Source: Pseudomonas capeferrum
GTDB taxonomy: Bacteria; Pseudomonadota; Gammaproteobacteria; Pseudomonadales; Pseudomonadaceae
Assembly (NCBI RefSeq): GCF_000731675.1
Contig: NZ_JMIT01000001.1
Location: forward strand, 637,417-680,861
Length of the DNA stretch: 43,445 bases
Direction of reading: 5' to 3'
A program made the position numbers and the translations under genes. Below are positions 34,927 through 43,445 of the stretch, piece by piece; positions within the stretch are counted from its first letter, which is position 1; every line of letters begins with the position of its first letter. The notes under the pieces are model-generated. The model saw nothing but the letters and a program-made list of their open reading frames with translations, had not been told where the DNA came from and made no database searches.

Positions 34927-34958
34927 CTCCACCCACATTCATGTGACACCCGTATGAC

Positions 34959-35858
34959 TTACTGCGCGCTGCGTGCCCGCGCCACCCGCGAGCCGTTGGC
35001 CCGGCCAAGCACCTGGCTGATGCGTTGCCCCGCAGCAATCAGGCGGTCCAGGTCGATGCCGGTCTCGATGCCCAGCCCCTGGAGCAGGTACAGCACGTCT
35101 TCGGTGGCGATATTGCCGGTGGCGCCTTTGGCATAGGGGCACCCCCCCAAGCCCGCTACCGAGCTGTCAAACACGCTGATGCCTTCAAGCAGGCTGGCAT
35201 ACACATTGGCCAAGGCCTGGCCGTAGGTGTCGTGGAAGTGCCCGGCCAGCTGCTGGCGGGGCACCTGGGCCGAGACGATGTCGAACAGCCGACGGGTATC
35301 ACCGGCGGTACCGGTACCGATGGTGTCACCCAGCGACACCTCATAGCAGCCCATTTCATGCAGGGCTCGAGCGACCGGGGCAACCTGTTCGGCGCTGACC
35401 GTGCCTTCATAGGGGCAGCCCAGCACGCAGGAGACATAGCCACGCACGCGCACGCCGTGGTTGCGCGCGGCTTCCATGATCGGCTCGAAGCGTTTGAGGC
35501 TGTCGCTGATCGAACAGTTGATGTTGCGCTGCGAGAAGGCCTCGGACGCTGCGGCGAACACCGCCACCTCCTTTACCCCTGCCGCCAAGGCATCTTCGAA
35601 ACCCCGCAGGTTGGGGGCCAGGGCTGCGTAGGTGACACCGGGCTTTTGCTGGATTGCGGCGAAGACTTCGGCGGAACCGGCCATCTGCGGTACCCACTTG
35701 GGCGAGACAAAACTGCCGACTTCGATGTAGGCCAGGCCCGCCTCGGTGAGGTCGTCCACCAGGCGTACCTTGTCGGCGACGCTGATGGGTTGGGCTTCGT
35801 TTTGCAGGCCGTCGCGGGGGCCGACTTCGACCAGACGGACTTCTTTGGGCAAGGGCAT
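34959..35858 (-). CDS. mvaB: Hydroxymethylglutaryl-CoA lyase
   Basis: The 299-residue TIM-barrel enzyme cleaves HMG-CoA to acetoacetate and acetyl-CoA, the last step of leucine/isovalerate breakdown. It shows the N-terminal VEVGPRDGLQNE metal/substrate motif, GHFHDTYGQALAN, and the C-terminal signature AGLGGCPYAKGATGNIATED with the catalytic cysteine. AGGAAA lies seven bases before ATG 35858. It follows the MerR-family regulator by 20 bp, so the two form an operon under a LiuR-type palindrome. Confidence 0.95.
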   Translation of the reverse strand: MPLPKEVRLVEVGPRDGLQNEAQPISVADKVRLVDDLTEAGLAYIEVGSFVSPKWVPQMAGSAEVFAAIQQKPGVTYAALAPNLRGFEDALAAGVKEVAVFAAASEAFSQRNINCSISDSLKRFEPIMEAARNHGVRVRGYVSCVLGCPYEGTVSAEQVAPVARALHEMGCYEVSLGDTIGTGTAGDTRRLFDIVSAQVPRQQLAGHFHDTYGQALANVYASLLEGISVFDSSVAGLGGCPYAKGATGNIATEDVLYLLQGLGIETGIDLDRLIAAGQRISQVLGRANGSRVARARSAQ

Positions 35859-35878
35859 GGCGGGTTTCCTGTGGCGGG

Positions 35879-36277
35879 TCAACGGTTGTCTTTATTGTTC
35901 AAGGTCGCGGCGAGGGCTTGTTCACAGCGCTCCTGGGCGGTGTCGAGTTCGAGTTGCATCTGGTGGATGTCGAGCATCTGCTGTTCCAGCTGGGCGCGTC
36001 GTTCGGCGATTTTCACCAGCATGCTATTGAGCTGCTTGAGATTGCCGCTGGTGGGGTCGTACAGCTCGATCAGCTCGCGGCATTCGGCGAGGGAAAAGCC
36101 GATGCGCTTGCCGCGCAGGATGAGTTTCAGGCTGACCTTGTCACGTGCCGAATAGATGCGTTCCAGGCCGCGCCGCTCGGGGCTCAGCAAGCCCTGTTCC
36201 TCGTAGAAGCGGATGGCGCGGGTGGTGATGTCCAGCTCGCGGGACAGGTCGGAGATGCTGTAGGTCTGAAGGCTCAT
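35879..36277 (-). CDS. liuR: MerR-family regulator, LiuR-like
   Basis: The 132-residue protein has an N-terminal MerR HTH (ISDLSRELDITTRAIRFYEE), the wing, and a C-terminal dimerisation coiled coil (about 80-118) without metal-binding cysteines. The sequence and the operon with mvaB match LiuR, which represses leucine/isovalerate catabolic genes in proteobacteria. A perfect 16-bp palindrome of the type recognised by LiuR lies 43-58 bp upstream, consistent with autoregulation. The gene symbol is assigned by family resemblance. Confidence 0.82.
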   Translation of the reverse strand: MSLQTYSISDLSRELDITTRAIRFYEEQGLLSPERRGLERIYSARDKVSLKLILRGKRIGFSLAECRELIELYDPTSGNLKQLNSMLVKIAERRAQLEQQMLDIHQMQLELDTAQERCEQALAATLNNKDNR

Positions 36278-36319
36278 GCTGGGGCTCGGCGTGGAGTATG
36301 CAGGTATCCTGAATGCAGG

Positions 36320-36335
36320 TTGACGTATACGTCAA
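36320..36335. promoter_or_regulatory. LiuR-type operator
   Basis: TTGACGTATACGTCAA is a perfect 16-bp palindrome, matching the TTGACGTNNACGTCAA-like sites described for LiuR. It contains a TTGACG that can serve as the -35 hexamer for the minus-strand regulator/mvaB operon, so binding would control polymerase access. Confidence 0.72.
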
Positions 36336-36362
36336 GCAGGGCTTGAAGGCGTGTGAGGGTTT

Positions 36363-37241
36363 CTAATCTGGCACGCCTGTGCGCCGATACGCATTGGGTG
36401 TCTGCCCACTTAGTCGCTTGAAAAACCGCGCAAAGTAAGTCGGGTCGGTAAACCCCAGGGTATCCGACAACTGCCCGATGCTCATGCGGGTATAGAGGAG
36501 GTTGCGGCGCGCCTCCAGCAGCAGGCGCTGATGCACCACCTGCAAGGCGGTCTGCCCGCTCAAAGCGCGGCACAGCTGGTTCAGCTGCAGGCTCGAGACG
36601 TTCAGCCGCGCAGCAAAATCTTCCACGGACAGGTGCTCGCGGTAATGGGCCTCGACCAGGCGCAGGTATTGCCCGAGCAATTGCCGGTCACGTTCGTCAC
36701 GGTTGCGTGGCGTCTGCCCCAGTTGCTGCTGGCGGCTGATCCACACCATCAATGCTGTGACCAGCGCCTGCAGCATCGTCGCCCGGGCCGGGGCATTGCC
36801 CTGGTACTCCTGCTGCAAGGTGTCGATCAGGCTGCGCAAGCGCTGGCGGTCCTTGCCCAGCGCATAGCACGCCGGCGCGGCAAGCATGCCCAGCGGCGCG
36901 CCCAGTTGCTGCTCAAGGCCCGCCACCAGCGCGGTGCCGAAGGTCAGCACATGCCCTTGGATGTCGGCACTGAAGCGAAAGCCGTGCACGGTCAATGGCG
37001 GTACTACCTGGATCGAGGCTTGGCTGATCGCGCGGCGAACACCTTCGATCTCCACCTCGGCCTGGCCACGTTGCACATACAACAGCTGGAACAGCTCGGC
37101 GTGCTGGTGCGGTTTGATTTCCCAGTGGTGCAGGCGGCTGCGTGCCGGGATCGACTCGCAGTGCAGCAGGTCGGTGCCGGGCCACGCCTGGTTTTCGCCA
37201 TACAGCTGGAACAACGGAATGCCGGGGAGGGTGGATTTCAT
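36363..37241 (-). CDS. pobR: AraC-family regulator of p-hydroxybenzoate catabolism (PobR-like)
   Basis: The 292-residue protein has an AraC-type N-terminal cupin/sensor domain (about 15-150, HWEIKPHQHAELFQLLYVQRG) and a C-terminal double-HTH (about 190-290, LSVEDFAARLNVSSLQLNQL, LGFTDPTYFARFFKRLSG). It starts at ATG 37241; the frame extends upstream into the promoter region without a signal. It is divergent from pobA, the standard arrangement for the AraC-type PobR/PobC activators of Pseudomonas, which turn on pobA in response to p-hydroxybenzoate. Two direct repeats in the shared gap are likely binding sites. Confidence 0.9.
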   Translation of the reverse strand: MKSTLPGIPLFQLYGENQAWPGTDLLHCESIPARSRLHHWEIKPHQHAELFQLLYVQRGQAEVEIEGVRRAISQASIQVVPPLTVHGFRFSADIQGHVLTFGTALVAGLEQQLGAPLGMLAAPACYALGKDRQRLRSLIDTLQQEYQGNAPARATMLQALVTALMVWISRQQQLGQTPRNRDERDRQLLGQYLRLVEAHYREHLSVEDFAARLNVSSLQLNQLCRALSGQTALQVVHQRLLLEARRNLLYTRMSIGQLSDTLGFTDPTYFARFFKRLSGQTPNAYRRTGVPD

Positions 37242-37262
37242 GCGGGGATGCCTGTCCGTTAA

Positions 37263-38600
<1,338 letters not shown>

Positions 38601-38637
38601 CCTGCCATTGTGCAAACGAATTGTGCCTGCCTCGAAA

Positions 38638-39288
38638 TTAGCGAGTCAGTAGCGCCTCCATCTCCCGGTATCCCCGCTGGCGCGCATGCTCCAGCGCGGT
38701 AACCCCGTCCTTGTCGGCACTCTGCCGATCCGCCCCCGCAGCCAGCAGCCGGCGCGCAATCTCCACATGCCGCGGCCCGCCATCCCCCAGGATCACTGCC
38801 TCCATAAGCGCGGTCCAGTGCAGCCGGTTCAGGTGGTTCACGTCCACCCCGGCGTCTATCAGCATCTGCACGGTCTCGACGTGCCCACGCTCCGCCGCAG
38901 GGATCAACGCAGTTCCCCCGTATCGGTTGGTGCTCCGGAGGTCGGCACCGTGGCTCAGGGTCAGCCGCAGGATGTCGTTCAGGCCCCGGGCGCCGGCATA
39001 CAGATAAGGGCTGTCATCAATATTGTCCTTGGCGTTCACGTCGGCACCGGCCTCGATCAGCGCTTGGGCCGCCGCAACCTGGTTGCCGTGAGTGGCCACC
39101 ATCAGGGCAGTGCGCCCTTGCTCATCACGGCTTTCCAGTCGGGCACCTTGTGTCAGCAACTGTTGCAAGGTGCGCACGTCATCGTGACTGGCAGCGTTGT
39201 GCAGGTGGTTGTCCAGGGTGGTGTTCTCGGCGTGGGCGGCAAGGCTGGTGAACAGGGCGAACAGCATGGTTGCGAGTGGTATACGCAT
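38638..39288 (-). CDS. Periplasmic ankyrin-repeat protein
   Basis: The 216-residue protein has a signal peptide (residues 1-20, ending AAHA) and about five ankyrin repeats, for example QGRTALMVATHGNQVAAAQA and GGTALIPAAERGHVETVQML. AAGGAG lies nine bases before ATG 39288, so the upstream open frame is not used. Periplasmic ankyrin proteins such as AnkB support oxidative-stress defence in P. aeruginosa, but no catalase is next to this gene, so the role is unknown. It is divergent from the gamma-glutamyltransferase gene 116 bp away. Confidence 0.9.
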   Translation of the reverse strand: MRIPLATMLFALFTSLAAHAENTTLDNHLHNAASHDDVRTLQQLLTQGARLESRDEQGRTALMVATHGNQVAAAQALIEAGADVNAKDNIDDSPYLYAGARGLNDILRLTLSHGADLRSTNRYGGTALIPAAERGHVETVQMLIDAGVDVNHLNRLHWTALMEAVILGDGGPRHVEIARRLLAAGADRQSADKDGVTALEHARQRGYREMEALLTR

Positions 39289-39404
39289 GGGATGGGCTCC
39301 TTGGTGACCTGTCTGCATCCTAGAAAAATCACACCAGGTCTTGAAGTTAAGTTTGCGCATGACCGACAGTGGTCTGCTGAATAGACAAGGCAGGAAGCAA
39401 AACG

Positions 39405-41195
39405 ATGAAGTTCTCTACACCGCTGATGAGCGCGCTGTGCCTGGCGGTCGCGAGTGGGTGGGCCTGTGCCGACCAGGTGATGCCCGCACCACCCGAGCTG
39501 GCGTCCGGCTATCGCACTGGCCTGCAGCCGGTGCACGCCAACCGGCATATGGCCGCCGCCGCCAACCCGCTGGCCACCGAAGCGGGGCGGGCGATGCTGC
39601 GTGCCGGCGGCAGCGCCATCGACGCGGCCATCGCCATGCAAATGGTGCTGACCCTGGTCGAGCCGCAATCCAGCGGCATCGGTGGTGGGGCTTTTATCCT
39701 GTACTGGGACGGCAAGCGCGTGCAGGCTTTCGACGGCCGAGAGACTGCCCCGGCGCAGGTAACGGAAAAACTGTTTTTGCAAGCCGATGGTTCGCCGATG
39801 CCGTTCAAGACGGCGCAGATCGGCGGGCGCTCAGTGGGTGTACCCGGGGTACTGCGCGCGCTAAAACTGGCTCACGAGCAGCACGGCAAGCTGCCTTGGC
39901 AGCAACTCTTTGCCCCGGCCATTGCGCTGGCACGTAACGGTTTCCCGGTTTCCGAACGCCTTCACACCCTGGTGGCGGGCGACCCGTATATTCGCCGTTC
40001 ACCCTCCATGGCCCGCTACTTCCTGGATGAAAAGGGCAAGCCGCTGCCGGTGGGCACGAGGTTGCGCAACCCCGAGCTTGCGCAAACCTTCGAGCAGATT
40101 GCCGCGCACGGTCCCCGAGCGTTCTATACCGGTGAAATCGCCGGGGCCATCGTGGCCAAGGTGCGCAGCCATGCCAATGCCGGTTACCTGTCGTTGCAGG
40201 ACCTTGAGCAGTACCGCGCCAAAGAGCGCGAGCCGGTGTGCGGCCCCTACAAGGCCTGGCGTATCTGCGGCATGCCGCCGCCATCGTCGGGTGGGGTAAC
40301 GGTGTTGCAGACGCTGGGCGTGCTTGAAGCCGTGCAGCGCGCCACGCCACAACGCGATCTGGCAGCATTGCGGCCGCTGGCGAACGCGTCCCCGGCAGGC
40401 CTGGAGGCATCGCCGCTGGCCGTGCACCTGATCGCCGAGGCCGAGCGCCTGGCCTATGCCGACCGCGCTCAGTACCTGGCCGACAGCGATTACGTGCCGG
40501 TCCCGGTCAAGGGCCTGATCGACGCCACCTATCTGGCCAGCCGAGCAGCGCTGATCGGCGAGTACAGCATGAAGCGCGCCCGCCCAGGCACCCCGCAGGG
40601 CGCGGACCTGGCCATGGCCCCTGACCGTTCGCCGCTGCGCATTTCCACCTCGCATCTTTCTGCAGTGGACGACAGTGGGCAGGCCTTGGCGATGACCACG
40701 TCGGTGGAGGCCGCGTTCGGCGCGCACCTGATGGTCAAGGGCTTCCTGTTGAACAACCACCTGACCGACTTTTCCTTCCTGCCGCAGGAGCATGGCAAGC
40801 CGGTGGCGAACAGGGTCGAACCGGGCAAGCGGCCCTTGTCGGCCATGGCACCGACCCTGGTGTTTTCACGTAACTCGGGGGAGCTGGTGGCCAGCCTCGG
40901 TTCGCCCGGTGGGTCGCAGATCATCGGTTACGTGAACAAGGCCCTGGTCGGCTTGCTGGACTGGCAGCTCGACCCACAGCAGGCCAGCAGCCTGCCCAAC
41001 TTCGGCAGCCGCAATGCCGCTACCGAGGTGGAAGCACAGTTGACCAGCCCGGCGCTGATCCGCCAGCTGGCGGCCTGGGGGCACGAGGTCACGCCCATGA
41101 CCATGACCAGTGGCATGCAGATCATCCAGCGCGATACCAACGGTTGGTCAGGCGGCGCCGACCCGCGGCGCGAAGGCGTGGCGCTCGGCGATTGA
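39405..41195 (+). CDS. ggt: Gamma-glutamyltransferase
   Basis: The 596-residue periplasmic Ntn-hydrolase precursor has a signal peptide (to about residue 22). The large-subunit region carries ANPLATEAGRAMLRAGGSAI and GGGAFILYWDG. Self-cleavage is expected before Thr415 in ISTSHLSAVDD, which becomes the catalytic residue of the small subunit. The glycine loop is visible as SLGSPGGSQIIGYV. The enzyme hydrolyses glutathione and transfers gamma-glutamyl groups. AGGAAG lies before ATG 39405. A LysR gene follows in the same direction 70 bp later. Confidence 0.95.
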   Translation: MKFSTPLMSALCLAVASGWACADQVMPAPPELASGYRTGLQPVHANRHMAAAANPLATEAGRAMLRAGGSAIDAAIAMQMVLTLVEPQSSGIGGGAFILYWDGKRVQAFDGRETAPAQVTEKLFLQADGSPMPFKTAQIGGRSVGVPGVLRALKLAHEQHGKLPWQQLFAPAIALARNGFPVSERLHTLVAGDPYIRRSPSMARYFLDEKGKPLPVGTRLRNPELAQTFEQIAAHGPRAFYTGEIAGAIVAKVRSHANAGYLSLQDLEQYRAKEREPVCGPYKAWRICGMPPPSSGGVTVLQTLGVLEAVQRATPQRDLAALRPLANASPAGLEASPLAVHLIAEAERLAYADRAQYLADSDYVPVPVKGLIDATYLASRAALIGEYSMKRARPGTPQGADLAMAPDRSPLRISTSHLSAVDDSGQALAMTTSVEAAFGAHLMVKGFLLNNHLTDFSFLPQEHGKPVANRVEPGKRPLSAMAPTLVFSRNSGELVASLGSPGGSQIIGYVNKALVGLLDWQLDPQQASSLPNFGSRNAATEVEAQLTSPALIRQLAAWGHEVTPMTMTSGMQIIQRDTNGWSGGADPRREGVALGD

Positions 41196-41265
41196 GGGCG
41201 CGCGTTGCGGGGCATCAGGTAGCGTGGTAGAAATCACCCTTGTCATTTAGAAGTTGAATATCAAG

Positions 41266-42147
41266 ATGTCTATCAGCGTGAAATCGAATAGAGCCCTGTT
41301 CGACCTCGACCTGCTGCGCGCTATTGTCGTGGTGGCCGATTGCGGCAGTTTCACCACCGCCGCCGCGCGGCTGCATTCGACCCAATCCACCATCAGCCAG
41401 AAGGTGCGGCGCCTCGAAGAAATGGTCGGCCACCGTCTGCTGGTGCGCGGCAACCGTGATGTGCTGCCGACCGACGCCGGGCAGACCTTGCTCGGCTACG
41501 CCCGCCATATGCTGGCCTTGAACGACCAGATGCTCGAAGCGTTGGCCGGGGCGATGGTGGGTGTCACAGTGCGCCTGGGCGTGCCCGAGGACTTCGTCGG
41601 TGGGCGCACCACCAATGCCTTGTCGGCGTTCAGCCGCCTGCACCCCCAGGTCAAACTGGAGGTGACCAGCGGGCTGTGCCGCGACCTCAGCCAGGCCTAT
41701 GACAATGGCGAGCTAGACCTGGTGCTGCTCAAACAACGGCGCAACAGCCGCGAAGGGGTGGCGTGCTGGCCAGAGCGCCTGCAGTGGATAGACAGTGCAC
41801 GCATGCCGTCTTTCGAGCTCGACCCGATTCCGTTGGTGACCTTTCCGCCGCGCGGTTTGTACCGCGACGACATGATCACCGCCATCGAAGGCATGGGCCG
41901 GCGCTGGCGTATCAGCTTCACCAGTTCCAGCCTCAGCGGCATCCAGGCTGCGGTAGCCGATGGCATGGGTATCAGCCTGCTGCCACCTCGGGCGGCAACG
42001 CGTGAACACCAGGTACTGGGGGGCGAGCAAGGGCTGCCCGAGGTCGACAGCTACGAGATCGTCATCGTGCACCGGCCCACGGCGGACGTGATGGTCAAGG
42101 CATTGGCCGAGGTGATGACACAGTTGCTGGCTGGCGGCGGGATCTAG
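41266..42147 (+). CDS. LysR family transcriptional regulator
   Basis: The 293-residue LysR protein has its HTH at about residues 10-70 ([20 protein letters not shown]) and an effector domain from about 95. I take ATG 41266; a TTG four codons upstream is in frame but not better supported. It sits 70 bp after ggt and 127 bp before sodC on the same strand, without an obvious divergent target. Similar regulators control transport or amino-acid genes, and the target is unknown. Confidence 0.88.
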   Translation: MSISVKSNRALFDLDLLRAIVVVADCGSFTTAAARLHSTQSTISQKVRRLEEMVGHRLLVRGNRDVLPTDAGQTLLGYARHMLALNDQMLEALAGAMVGVTVRLGVPEDFVGGRTTNALSAFSRLHPQVKLEVTSGLCRDLSQAYDNGELDLVLLKQRRNSREGVACWPERLQWIDSARMPSFELDPIPLVTFPPRGLYRDDMITAIEGMGRRWRISFTSSSLSGIQAAVADGMGISLLPPRAATREHQVLGGEQGLPEVDSYEIVIVHRPTADVMVKALAEVMTQLLAGGGI

Positions 42148-42274
42148 AGCCCCTTGCTGCCTCGTGCAAAGGAAGTGTTTCAGTCTGTGGCCGAATGGAA
42201 TATCTGACAGGTTATGCAGTCCCACTTGTTATCCGGGTACGACACCCATCCTCCCCATGCCATGGAGAAACAAC

Positions 42275-42790
42275 ATGAAAGCAGCGCTTTTCATCGCATT
42301 GCTGGCCAGCGCCGGCCTCGCCCAGGCCGCCGAGAAGGTGGAGCTCAAGCTGGCAGGCCCCGACGGCCCAGGCAAGTCGATAGGCACCATCAGCATCGAA
42401 CAGAACAAGTACGGCGCGCTGTTGACCCCTGATCTCAAGGACCTGCCGCCTGGCGTGCACGGGTTCCACTTGCATCAGAAGGCGTCGTGCGCGCCTACCG
42501 AGGAAAACGGCAAACCTGTGCCTGCAGGTGGCGCGGGCGGCCACTGGGACCCGGATTCGACCCAGGCGCACAAGGGCCCGTTCGATGACAGCGGCCACCG
42601 TGGCGACCTGCCGGCGTTGTACGTCGGTGCCGACGGCAAGGCCACCTACCCCGTGCTTGCGCCCCGCCTCAAGGCCGAGGACTTCAAAGGCCATGCGCTG
42701 ATGGTGCATGCCGGTGGCGACAACCACAGCGACCACCCTGAAAAACTGGGTGGTGGCGGTGCACGCGTGGCGTGTGGGGTTGTGCAGTAA
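42275..42790 (+). CDS. sodC: Periplasmic Cu/Zn superoxide dismutase
   Basis: The 171-residue precursor has a signal peptide (residues 1-19, ending AQA). It carries the copper/zinc ligand clusters: [11 protein letters not shown], the GGHWDP to [11 protein letters not shown] zinc loop, and [14 protein letters not shown]. The disulphide cysteines (KASC and ARVACGV) are present. GGAG lies eight bases before ATG 42275, and the upstream frame is non-coding. It dismutates superoxide in the periplasm. Confidence 0.95.
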   Translation: MKAALFIALLASAGLAQAAEKVELKLAGPDGPGKSIGTISIEQNKYGALLTPDLKDLPPGVHGFHLHQKASCAPTEENGKPVPAGGAGGHWDPDSTQAHKGPFDDSGHRGDLPALYVGADGKATYPVLAPRLKAEDFKGHALMVHAGGDNHSDHPEKLGGGGARVACGVVQ

Positions 42791-42830
42791 TAGGTGTTCG
42801 CCACAACATTTTCAGCGCCTGTGAGATCGA

Positions 42831-42872
42831 GCGCCGCCCGCGCGGCGCTTCGCGGGGCAAGCCCGCTCCCAC
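42831..42872. repeat. P. putida-type REP element
   Basis: GCGCCGCCCGCGCGGCGC is followed by TTCGCGGGGCAAGCCCGCTC and CCAC, a GC-rich palindromic unit of the P. putida REP family. It lies after sodC and is directly abutted by the IS3-family element, so it appears to be the insertion site. The gap 42791-42904 holds no gene. Confidence 0.75.
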
Positions 42873-43445
42873 TGTCTGGACTGCCCCCAAAAAGTTGGAC
42901 AGTTCTATGCTGCCGCCTGGGTCCTGTACTCGACAGGGCTCAGGCCATTGAGCCTCAGCTTGATGCGGTCATGGTTGTAGTAGTGGATGTACTCATCCAA
43001 GCCCGCTTTCAATTCATCAACATTCTCAAACCGCTTGAGGTAGAAAAATTCTGACTTGAGCGTGCCGAAGAAGCTTTCCATAGCTGCATTATCTAGGCAA
43101 TTGCCTTTACGAGACATGCTCTGCTTCACTCCACAACTGCGCAGTTTCTGGCGATACTGAGCCTGCTGGTACTGCCACCCCTGATCGGTGTGGAGCACGA
43201 GTTTCGGCTTCTCCCCCAGGGTCTTGAGTGCCTTGTCGAGCATGTTCCCAACCAGGCTGTACTGTGGGCGACTGGCCGTCTCGTAGGCGATGATTTCCCC
43301 GTTATACAAATCCATCACAGGCGAAAGATAGAGCTTCTGTTGCGCCACCTTGAACTCGGTTACGTCACTCACCCATTTCTGGTTGGGGCGCTGGGCGACG
43401 AAATTACGCTCCAGCAGATTCATCGCTATCTTGCCGACAGTACCT
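42873..43445 (-). mobile_element. IS3-family insertion sequence, truncated by window end
   Basis: The element begins within or just after the REP, at TGTCTGGACTGCCCCCAAAA followed by AGTTGGACAG, which looks like a terminal inverted repeat of the IS150-type IS3 group. The other end, OrfA and the target duplication lie beyond the window, so the exact boundary is approximate. Confidence 0.75.
42905..43445 (-). CDS. IS3-family transposase OrfB (partial, 5' end outside window)
   Basis: The integrase-core protein has the DDE triad: Asp in WVSDVTEF, Asp in LHTDQGWQY and Glu in [15 protein letters not shown], plus the C-terminal [15 protein letters not shown] motif. Residues upstream of the internal ATG at 43423 (GTVGKIA) continue the family sequence to the window edge, so the real start lies outside. 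No frameshift is seen in the visible part, so the transposase may be intact. Confidence 0.93.
   Translation of the reverse strand, partial: GTVGKIAMNLLERNFVAQRPNQKWVSDVTEFKVAQQKLYLSPVMDLYNGEIIAYETASRPQYSLVGNMLDKALKTLGEKPKLVLHTDQGWQYQQAQYRQKLRSCGVKQSMSRKGNCLDNAAMESFFGTLKSEFFYLKRFENVDELKAGLDEYIHYYNHDRIKLRLNGLSPVEYRTQAAA

Noticed and set aside
34912..34936. Hairpin after mvaB as a classical intrinsic terminator
   Set aside because: No T-run follows on the minus strand; kept only as a hairpin overlapping a possible activator half-site.

Overview
The window looks like chromosome of the Pseudomonas putida group. It is GC-rich (AT-rich only in a few regulatory gaps), carries REP palindromes of the P. 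putida type, a 395-residue p-hydroxybenzoate hydroxylase with its AraC-type regulator, and an intergenic locus matching the small RNA CrcY, which is known from P. putida. Identification is from sequence and recalled family knowledge only; no search was run.

Layout. 1-5.0 kb: LysE/RhtB exporter divergent from a GlxA/AraC regulator, a secreted tandem CAP-domain protein, and a TonB-dependent receptor. 5.0-9.5 kb, all minus: SleB-type wall hydrolase, AEC carrier, LysR regulator, and a glycine-betaine-type permease plus binding protein with no ATPase. 9.7-13.8 kb: an unusual subtilase and a dCache chemoreceptor with a sigma-28 promoter. 14-16.3 kb: an NhaC-like antiporter and an orphan FecR. 16.5-22.2 kb: acyl-CoA dehydrogenase and acyl-CoA ligase, divergent from a FixL/FixJ-like two-component pair across an AT-rich palindromic gap. 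22.3-25.5 kb: MarR-EmrA-EmrB efflux operon. 25.5-30.5 kb: repeats, an SDR, and two hybrid histidine kinases flanking a decayed third copy. 30.5-34.4 kb: MocR-type regulator, CcoG, a small unknown protein and MgtC. 34.4-34.9 kb: crcY with a complete sigma-54/IHF/activator layout. 35-38.6 kb: mvaB, a LiuR-like MerR regulator, pobR and pobA. 38.6-42.8 kb: periplasmic ankyrin protein, gamma-glutamyltransferase, LysR, SodC. 42.8 kb to the end: a REP element interrupted by an IS3-family element that runs off the window.

How the genes relate. The most coherent theme is carbon-source hierarchy. CrcY is an A-rich decoy RNA for Hfq/Crc made from a CbrB/sigma-54 promoter, and pobA, about 2.6 kb away, has a matching CA motif at its start codon. 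The acyl-CoA ligase/dehydrogenase pair probably forms a fatty or organic acid module under the adjacent two-component system. MvaB and the MerR regulator belong to leucine/isovalerate breakdown. Most of the rest is ordinary Pseudomonas accessory content. The less ordinary items are the subtilase with an undefined N-terminal half, the three-copy kinase locus with one decayed copy, the tandem CAP protein, the orphan FecR and the ATPase-less ABC pair.
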